From Thalassospira lucentensis (GTDB taxonomy: Bacteria; Pseudomonadota; Alphaproteobacteria; Rhodospirillales; Thalassospiraceae): DNA of 64,000 bases. How positions within the stretch are numbered: the stretch's first letter is position 1; every line of letters begins with the position of its first letter. The translations under genes were made by a program, and so were the position numbers. Positions 58,056-64,000 of the stretch are shown here, piece after piece. The stretch covers positions 602,501 to 666,500 of the forward strand of contig NZ_CP136684.1 of the NCBI RefSeq assembly GCF_032921865.1, given 5' to 3'. The notes under the pieces are model-generated. The model had not been told where the DNA came from. It made no database searches and was given only the letters and a program-made list of their open reading frames with translations.

Positions 58056-58863
58056 ATGCCGAATTCTAAAGTTGTGGTCGTAACCGGCGTATCGTCTGGC
58101 ATTGGCCGCGCTACTGCCATCAAGTTTGCCCAAATGGGCTGCCGGGTCTTTGGGACCGTGCGAAATATTGAAAAAGCACAGTCCATAGAAGGCGTTGAAC
58201 TGATCGAGATGGATGTCCGCGACGAAACGGCTGTTCAAAATGGTGTTCAAGCCATCATTGCGCAGGCCAATCGCATTGATGTCGTGATCAACAGTGCGGG
58301 CGTGACCCTGCTCGGCGCGACAGAAGAGACCTCTATTGCCGAAGCACAGTCGCTATTTGATACCAACGTTTTTGGCATCCTGCGCGTCGTAAAAGCTGTC
58401 CTGCCCTACATGCGCGAACAAGGTTCGGGGCGCATTGTTAATATCAGCTCGGTACTGGGTTTTCTTCCTGCGCCGTATATGGGCCTCTATTCAGCATCGA
58501 AGCATGCTGTTGAAGGCCTCTCGGAGACTTCTGGATCATGAAGTCCGCAAGTTTGGAATCCGGGTATCGCTTGTCGAACCGTCCTTCACCAAGACCAATA
58601 TGGACATCAATGCGCCGCAGACAACGTCCACAATCTCCGCCTATGACAAGAACCGCAGCACTGTATTCGAAGCCATTCAAAAGAATGTCCACAAAGCCCC
58701 CGAGCCCGATGAAGTCGCCACCACGATTGTCAATGCAGCCTTGGGTACATGGAAGATGCGACGGACACCAAAAGGCGAGGCCTCGCTTCTCAGAAAACTG
58801 CGACGGTTCATGCCTTTCGGCCCGGTGGATTCCGGCCTCAGGAAAACCTTTGGGCTTTCCTGA
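58056..58863 (+). pseudogene. SDR-family oxidoreductase, frameshifted
   Basis: A classical SDR of about 268 residues when repaired. The first frame runs MPNSKVVVVTGVSSGIGRA to YSASKHAVEGLSET and stops at 58541; the rest (LDHEVRKFGIRVSLVEPSFTKTNM to the end) continues one frame over from 58531. Dropping one T at 58529/58530 joins them without loss. The cofactor loop TGVSSGIG, NSAG and catalytic YSASK are all in the first part, but the substrate-binding part would be lost. AGGAAAG precedes the start. It is predicted to be repressed by the adjacent TetR. Confidence 0.9.
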
Positions 58864-58944
58864 ACGGATTAGCACCATAACCCCGAATTACGAGAACCGA
58901 CGGAAGGAAACTCTCGCACACTTTCACCTCTGGAAGGCTCAGCA

Positions 58945-59628
58945 TCAACAAAACCGGTATCCAACTCCCGGCTCGTTTTCGATATAGGTCGGGTTCAGCG
59001 GATCATCGCCAAGTTTCTGGCGCAGATGACCAATATAGATACGCAGATAATGCGTTTCACTTTCCTGCGCAGGTCCCCAGATTTCGCGCAAAATCTGTTG
59101 ATGGGTCACAATCCGGCCTGCGTTACGCGCCAGCAGGGTCAGGAGTGCGAACTCCTTTTTGGTGAGTTTCAATTCGTTCTCACCCTTAAAAACCCTGTGC
59201 GCGGCCAGGTCGATCTTCAGCTCGCCCGAAACAATCTCGCTACTGGTCAGGTCTTCGGATTTGCGGCTGCGTAAGATAACCCGCACCCGTGCGATCAATT
59301 CGGCAATTCCGAACGGCTTGGTCACGTAATCGTTTGCGCCACGGTCCAATGCAGTCACTTTTTCTTCCTCATTGGCACGCACGGACAGTACGATAATCGG
59401 GACCTCACTCCATTCCCGGATTTTCGCCAAAACCTCCTGCCCATCCAGATCGGGCAGTCCAAGATCAAGAATGACAAGATGCGGGGTTTCAAGGGCACAT
59501 TTCTCGATGCCGGATTTGCCGTTTTCGGCCTCGATCACCTCATACCCTTGCGCGCCAAGGCTGATCCGCAGGAATTTGCGAATTTGCGGTTCGTCATCAA
59601 TGATCAGCACTTTGGCCTGATCGCGCAT
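58945..59628 (-). CDS. kdpE: KdpE response regulator
   Basis: A 227-residue OmpR/PhoB-type regulator of the high-affinity potassium pump genes. The receiver has IIDDEPQIRKFL and the phospho-Asp in LVILDLGLPDLDG; the C-terminal winged helix ends HYLRIYIGHLRQKLGDDPLNPTYIENEPGVGYRF. The start at 59628 has AAGGAAA upstream and follows the kdpD stop by one base, so the pair is translationally coupled. It is the last gene of the operon and convergent with the broken SDR gene. Confidence 0.95.
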   Translation of the reverse strand: MRDQAKVLIIDDEPQIRKFLRISLGAQGYEVIEAENGKSGIEKCALETPHLVILDLGLPDLDGQEVLAKIREWSEVPIIVLSVRANEEEKVTALDRGANDYVTKPFGIAELIARVRVILRSRKSEDLTSSEIVSGELKIDLAAHRVFKGENELKLTKKEFALLTLLARNAGRIVTHQQILREIWGPAQESETHYLRIYIGHLRQKLGDDPLNPTYIENEPGVGYRFC

Positions 59629-59629
59629 G

Positions 59630-62359
59630 TCAGTTTCCTTCCGCACTGCCATCCTGCAAATCCTCGTCATCTTCTGCAACCGTCGGCATCGCGGTCATCG
59701 GCAGCGTTATGGCAATGGTTGTGCCCACACCCTGCGGCCCGTCGAGTGCAACGATACGTCCGCCGTGCGCCTCGATAAAACCGCGGCAGATCGATAATCC
59801 AAGCCCCGTACCCGCCACCTGGCTATCGCCTGCGCGAACACGATAGAAAACATCAAAAACAGCCTGCCGGGCTTCGGCCGGAATACCGCGCCCGTTATCC
59901 GATATCTCGACCACCATCCGTGTTTTATCTGCCTTGGCACTTACTGTAATCCGACCATCATCAGCGGTATGCTTTACAGCATTATCAAGAACATTGAACA
60001 GAACCTGTTCGATCAGAACCGGATCAAGCTGGATCGGTGACAGATCGGGCGACACTTGCACATCAAAGGATCGCAAACCGGCATATTTGCGGACATGCTT
60101 GACCGCACGACCGATGATCTCGGCCAGATCGGACCATTCCTTTTTCGGCTGCAAGGCACCATAGCCAAGCCGCGTCATATCCAGAAGGTTCTGGACGAAC
60201 CGGTTCAGACGTTCGCTTTCCTCCAGGATGGTCTGGGTAAGCTGCCCGCGATCCTCTTCTCCCATGCTGTCGCCATAGCTTGATAATGTCGTCGCCGACC
60301 CGATGATCGATACCAGTGGGGTGCGCAAATCATGCGATACCGAAGACAAAAGTGCCGCGCGGAGCTGCTCGGTCTCGCTCAGCAATCGTGCTTCTTCGAT
60401 ATCGGTCGCAAGACGGGTACGCTCAACAGCAACCGCAACCTGATCGACAAGCGCCTCAAGCAGGCGACGCTGGGAAGGCCCCAATGTGCGCGCATCTTCC
60501 CTGAAGCGGACACCAAGAACACCAAGCGGTCCCTGCGGGGTATTCACCGGCATGAATAGCCATTCTGCTGTAGGCAGGGTTTCCGATCGCCATCCGGCCG
60601 GTTTGGAATGCTCCCACGCCCATTCGGCGGCCCCCCAATCCTTAAGCCCCAACTGGTCTTCTGGCGGGTAGGCTGCGGTAATTTCCAACGATCCGTCCGC
60701 ACCCGGCTGCAGGACCATCGACTGACAATCAAGCGTCGCGGCCACATGATGCACCGCCGCCCACAACACATCGTCAAGCGACGCCGCCGCTGCAATCTTG
60801 CGACTGAAATCATAAAGATTGGCGGTGCGCTTGCCGCTGGTTTTCATGGCATCGACCTGAAGGCGCAGACGTCCTGCCAGATTGCCAACAATGACCGAAA
60901 CAATCAGGAAAAATACGATGGTAATCAGCTGTTCATGATGGAACACCGACAGGGTGTAATAGGGAACAGTGAAGAAGAAATTGTAGGAAATGAAAGACAG
61001 CAGACTGACGGCAATCGACGGCCACATGCCGCAACGGATTGCAGTTAACAGTACCGCCAGAAGATAAATCAGCGACAGATTGCCAAGCGGCACATAGCGG
61101 TCGGCAAAAAGTGCGGCAACGGTTGCCACAGTAACGCTGCCAAAGACCCATGAAAGGCTGCGTGACCGCCAGCTTCCGGGCTCGAACGGATTGTCCGAGA
61201 TCAGCGAACGTTTTTTCTCATCCGCGTCCGCGGCAATGACCGTAACATCAAAACCCTCGGCATTCTCAAGCAGCTTGCGCGCCACATTTTCACGCAACAA
61301 TCCGGTCCAGCGTCTTCGCCTTGGCCGTCCGATCAGAAGACGCGTGACATTGCGTTTGGACGCCAATGCGGAAATCTCGCGTGCCAAATGGGATTCCGCC
61401 TGGAGCGTGACAATTTCCGCCCCCAACTGTTCCGCCAGACGCAGTGCTTCGGCAATGTCATCTTTTTCGGCATTCGCCATCCGGTCGTCGCGTGGTGTTT
61501 CGACATGCAAGGCGATCCACGGAACACGCTGGCGTTCTGCCATCCGCTTGGCCGTGCGCACCAGCTTTTTGGCCACCGGACTTTCATTCAGGCACACCAT
61601 CAGGCGGTCCTGCGTCGGCCATGGGCCGCTGACCGCATGGGTACGCATATATTCCAGCATCTGTGCATCAATGCGTTCGGCGGCAATACGCATCGCCAGT
61701 TCGCGAAGTGCGGTCAGATTTCCCTTGCTGAAGAAATGCCGGAGCGCGCGCCCCACCTGATCGATGACATAAACCTTGCCATCGCGCAGTCTTTGCAAAA
61801 GATCATCAGGCGGCAGATCGATCAGTTCAATTTCATTGGCTTTTTCAAGGAAACTGTCTGGCAGGGTTTCGCGTACGCGAACACGTGAAATCCGGGCGAC
61901 AATATCGTTCAGGCTTTCAAGATGCTGGATGTTCAGCGTCGTATAGACATCAATCCCGGCATCAAGCAGTTCATCAATATCCTGATAGCGTTTTTCGTGA
62001 CGACTGCCCGGCACATTGGTGTGTGCCAGTTCATCAACAAGGGCGATTTCCGGCTTGCGCCAGATGATCGCGTCAATGTCCATTTCCCCAAAAACACGGC
62101 CCCGATGCAAAAGCCTCTTGCGCGGCAATGCTTCAAGACCGCGCAAGAGGTTTTCGGTTTCCACGCGCCCGTGGGTTTCGACAATGCCGACAATAACGTC
62201 CCGCCCCTCCTTCCGCCGTTCCTGCGCGGCCTGAAGCATGGCATAGGTCTTTCCGACGCCGGGATAGGCGCCCAGAAAGATCTTGAGCTTGCCCCTTTCA
62301 TCCTTGCGGGTCTGTTCCAGCAGGGCTTCGGGGGATGGACGGTCCTCTTCGTCGGTCAT
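59630..62359 (-). CDS. kdpD: KdpD potassium-sensing histidine kinase
   Basis: A 909-residue sensor kinase. Residues 20-230 are the KdpD N-terminal domain with Walker-type GAYPGVGKTYAML; a universal-stress-like part (about 250-370) follows, then the four-helix DUF4118 membrane segment (about 400-490), a GAF domain, the H-box SSVSHDLRTPLVS and the ATPase N/G boxes (NVLDNAVKH, DNGRGIP). It autophosphorylates under low potassium or salt stress and passes phosphate to KdpE. Length and order are normal for the family. Confidence 0.95.
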   Translation of the reverse strand: MTDEEDRPSPEALLEQTRKDERGKLKIFLGAYPGVGKTYAMLQAAQERRKEGRDVIVGIVETHGRVETENLLRGLEALPRKRLLHRGRVFGEMDIDAIIWRKPEIALVDELAHTNVPGSRHEKRYQDIDELLDAGIDVYTTLNIQHLESLNDIVARISRVRVRETLPDSFLEKANEIELIDLPPDDLLQRLRDGKVYVIDQVGRALRHFFSKGNLTALRELAMRIAAERIDAQMLEYMRTHAVSGPWPTQDRLMVCLNESPVAKKLVRTAKRMAERQRVPWIALHVETPRDDRMANAEKDDIAEALRLAEQLGAEIVTLQAESHLAREISALASKRNVTRLLIGRPRRRRWTGLLRENVARKLLENAEGFDVTVIAADADEKKRSLISDNPFEPGSWRSRSLSWVFGSVTVATVAALFADRYVPLGNLSLIYLLAVLLTAIRCGMWPSIAVSLLSFISYNFFFTVPYYTLSVFHHEQLITIVFFLIVSVIVGNLAGRLRLQVDAMKTSGKRTANLYDFSRKIAAAASLDDVLWAAVHHVAATLDCQSMVLQPGADGSLEITAAYPPEDQLGLKDWGAAEWAWEHSKPAGWRSETLPTAEWLFMPVNTPQGPLGVLGVRFREDARTLGPSQRRLLEALVDQVAVAVERTRLATDIEEARLLSETEQLRAALLSSVSHDLRTPLVSIIGSATTLSSYGDSMGEEDRGQLTQTILEESERLNRFVQNLLDMTRLGYGALQPKKEWSDLAEIIGRAVKHVRKYAGLRSFDVQVSPDLSPIQLDPVLIEQVLFNVLDNAVKHTADDGRITVSAKADKTRMVVEISDNGRGIPAEARQAVFDVFYRVRAGDSQVAGTGLGLSICRGFIEAHGGRIVALDGPQGVGTTIAITLPMTAMPTVAEDDEDLQDGSAEGN

Positions 62360-62398
62360 CTTGCGTCGATCAAAGCCTTTCGTATTTATCCTGTCATA

Positions 62399-62563
62399 TC
62401 AGAACCATCGGCGGATCACCCGGATAAATCGCCGATAGACTGACAGCACCTTGCTCCGGAGCCAGACAGCGCGCATTTCCTCTGCCTCGCGCTGAACCTG
62501 TCTTTGCCGGGCACCGGACTGCCGAAAGACAGCCCGATACCCTGTATTTTTGGAATAATCCAT
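62399..62563 (-). CDS. Small basic protein between kdpC and kdpD
   Basis: A 54-residue frame, MDYSKNTGYRAVFRQS at its start and VLSVYRRFIRVIRRWF at its end, rich in Arg with an amphipathic C-terminal helix. The ATG follows the kdpC stop by only 4 bases, which fits translational coupling; there is no separate ribosome site. It fills most of the 208-base gap before kdpD. I know of no standard kdp gene of this kind (KdpF is hydrophobic and lies before kdpA). A role in Kdp assembly or signalling is speculation. Confidence 0.5.
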   Translation of the reverse strand: MDYSKNTGYRAVFRQSGARQRQVQREAEEMRAVWLRSKVLSVYRRFIRVIRRWF

Positions 62564-62567
62564 CGGA

Positions 62568-63134
62568 TCAGGACGACATTTCGTCCAAAGCCAGATTCAG
62601 CATCAGAACATTGACCCGCGGCTCTCCGATCAACCCAAAGGTTCTATCTTCAATATGGGCTGCAACCAGTTCCTCCAGATCATTGAGCGGGATGTTTCTG
62701 GCTTTAGCCACCCTTTCCATCTGGAAGCGGGCACTTTCGGGCGAGATATCGGGGTCAAGTCCGCTGCCCGATGCCGTCAACAAATCCATTGGCACCGGGC
62801 GATTGCCGTTTTCCGCCGAAAGATCAAGGGCACGGGCCTTGATCCCGTTGACCAGTTCCCGGTTCGTCGCCCCAAGATTGGAACCACCGGAATTATCGCC
62901 CTCATAGCCATCGCCGGCATAGGAAGGGCGCGGATGGAAATAGCGATCACCTTCAAACTTCTGGCCGATCAGGCGCGAACCGACGACAACGCCATCCTTT
63001 TCAATCAGGCTGCCATTAACTTCCTCCGTAAACAGCCCCTGACCGATCCCGGTCATTGCCAGCGGATAGGCAACACCGGTTATCACCGTCATCACAGCAG
63101 CCATGCCAATGGCCGGACGTAACAAGTTCAACAT
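62568..63134 (-). CDS. kdpC: Potassium-transporting ATPase subunit C
   Basis: A 188-residue single-pass subunit of the Kdp pump. The N-terminal helix RPAIGMAAVMTVITGVAYPLAMTGIGQGLF is followed by GSRLIGQKFEGDRYFHPRPSYAG, ASGSGLDPDISPESARFQMERVA and the end RTFGLIGEPRVNVLMLNLALD, all hallmarks of KdpC. GGAGAA precedes the start at 63134. It lies 13 bases after kdpB. Confidence 0.95.
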   Translation of the reverse strand: MLNLLRPAIGMAAVMTVITGVAYPLAMTGIGQGLFTEEVNGSLIEKDGVVVGSRLIGQKFEGDRYFHPRPSYAGDGYEGDNSGGSNLGATNRELVNGIKARALDLSAENGNRPVPMDLLTASGSGLDPDISPESARFQMERVAKARNIPLNDLEELVAAHIEDRTFGLIGEPRVNVLMLNLALDEMSS

Positions 63135-63147
63135 GACAAATTCTCCG

Positions 63148-64000
63148 TTAAACCAGACCGACGGCATTGATCAGAAGGTCAATGACCTTGATGCCGACAA
63201 AGGGAACGATCAGGCCACCAAGGCCATAGATCAGAAGATTTCGACGCAGCAGAGCCGCCGCACTGCCCGGCGTAAACCGTACCCCGCGCAGAGCCAGCGG
63301 GATCAGGGCGATAATGATCAGGGCATTAAAGATCACCGCCGAAAGGATCGCACTTTGCGGGCTGGCAAGCCCCATGATGTTCAGCGCACCAAGCTGCGGA
63401 TAGGCCGCAATGAAAAGCGCGGGCAGGATCGCGAAATACTTGGCAACATCGTTGGCAATCGAAAATGTTGTCAACGCGCCCCTGCTGATCAGCAACTGTT
63501 TGCCGACCTGGACGATCTCGATCAGCTTGGTCGGATCGCTATCAAGGTCGACAAGGTTGCCCGCCTCGCGTGCGGCCTGGGTGCCATCATTCATCGCAAC
63601 CCCGACATCTGCCTGTGCCAAGGCCGGCGCATCGTTCGATCCGTCACCGCACATCGCCACCAGACGCCCGCCTTCCTGTTCCTGACGGATCAGTTCCAGT
63701 TTCTTCTCCGGCGTTGCCTCGGCCAGAAAATCATCCACCCCGGCCTCGGCAGCGATTGCCGCAGCCGTTAACGGGTTGTCACCCGTAATCATGACGGTCC
63801 GGATGCCCATGGCACGCAGTTCGGCAAACCGTTCACGAATGCCCGGCTTGATGATGTCTTTCAGATGAATGACACCCATGATCTTGTGGTTTTTCGCGAC
63901 CACAAGCGGCGTACCACCTGATTTGGCGATGCCATCAACGATCCGGCCAAGTTCGGCAACCTGCGGACCCGCTTCGGCATATGCCCGCATCGCATCCCCG
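63148..64000 (-). CDS. kdpB: Potassium-transporting ATPase subunit B, C-terminal part
   Basis: The last 283 or so residues of the P-type ATPase KdpB, open at the window edge. Visible are [30 protein letters not shown], the hinge [21 protein letters not shown] (Cys in place of the usual Thr, as seen in other alphaproteobacteria), [19 protein letters not shown] and the final helices. The phosphorylation site DKTGT lies outside the window. It hydrolyses ATP to drive potassium uptake through KdpA, expected just beyond. Confidence 0.95.
   Translation of the reverse strand, partial: GDAMRAYAEAGPQVAELGRIVDGIAKSGGTPLVVAKNHKIMGVIHLKDIIKPGIRERFAELRAMGIRTVMITGDNPLTAAAIAAEAGVDDFLAEATPEKKLELIRQEQEGGRLVAMCGDGSNDAPALAQADVGVAMNDGTQAAREAGNLVDLDSDPTKLIEIVQVGKQLLISRGALTTFSIANDVAKYFAILPALFIAAYPQLGALNIMGLASPQSAILSAVIFNALIIIALIPLALRGVRFTPGSAAALLRRNLLIYGLGGLIVPFVGIKVIDLLINAVGLV

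Overview
The window reads as a chromosomal segment of a marine alphaproteobacterium of the Rhodospirillales, most like Thalassospira. This rests on gene content and protein style only: a two-gene methionine synthase, soxBDAG, an ArsR-methyltransferase fusion next to metF, a DUF4212/symporter operon, and moderately GC-rich coding DNA. No rRNA, tRNA, CRISPR array or insertion sequence was seen.

Layout. 1-11 kb: housekeeping genes (SDR oxidoreductase, DUF2252, TauE/SafE permease, prmA, UvrD/PcrA helicase, EF-hand protein, ClC exchanger with CBS domains, Bcr/CflA-type MFS). 11-17 kb: a methionine operon on the minus strand (ArsR-methyltransferase, metF, metH in two genes) with an inverted repeat inside its promoter. 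17-20.4 kb: mlaA-mlaC, then a frameshifted ettA. 21-25.7 kb: a sodium/solute symporter operon (DUF4212, SSS, CBS/nucleotidyltransferase, DEDD exonuclease). 26.3-29.4 kb: modABC behind a perfect 30-bp ModE-like palindrome, facing a short ModE. 29.5-35.9 kb: a hydroxyacid dehydrogenase and soxBDAG, with soxA cut by an in-frame TGA. 36-51 kb: the most unusual part. A 2304-residue DUF4347 surface protein with cadherin-like repeats is followed by a TolC-like lipoprotein, a periplasmic adaptor, a GAF-like/HlyD fusion and an M50-protease/HlyD fusion. No ABC ATPase is present. Two exported tail-collar proteins with six cysteines each are transcribed divergently from it. 52-59 kb: RND efflux operon, MarR, TetR and a frameshifted SDR, tied together by a shared TAGAT-N10-ATCTA operator. 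59-64 kb: kdpB(partial)-kdpC-small ORF-kdpD-kdpE.

How the parts work together. The 36-49 kb block looks like a dedicated export machine and its giant substrate. The N-terminal LEQRFMFDAA motif of that protein may be an export or processing signal for the M50/HlyD fusion; this is inference. The TetR gene lies between its two predicted targets, the RND pump and the SDR. Three genes (ettA, soxA, the TetR-linked SDR) each differ from an intact reading by a single base, so either local sequence errors or real recent mutations must be considered.
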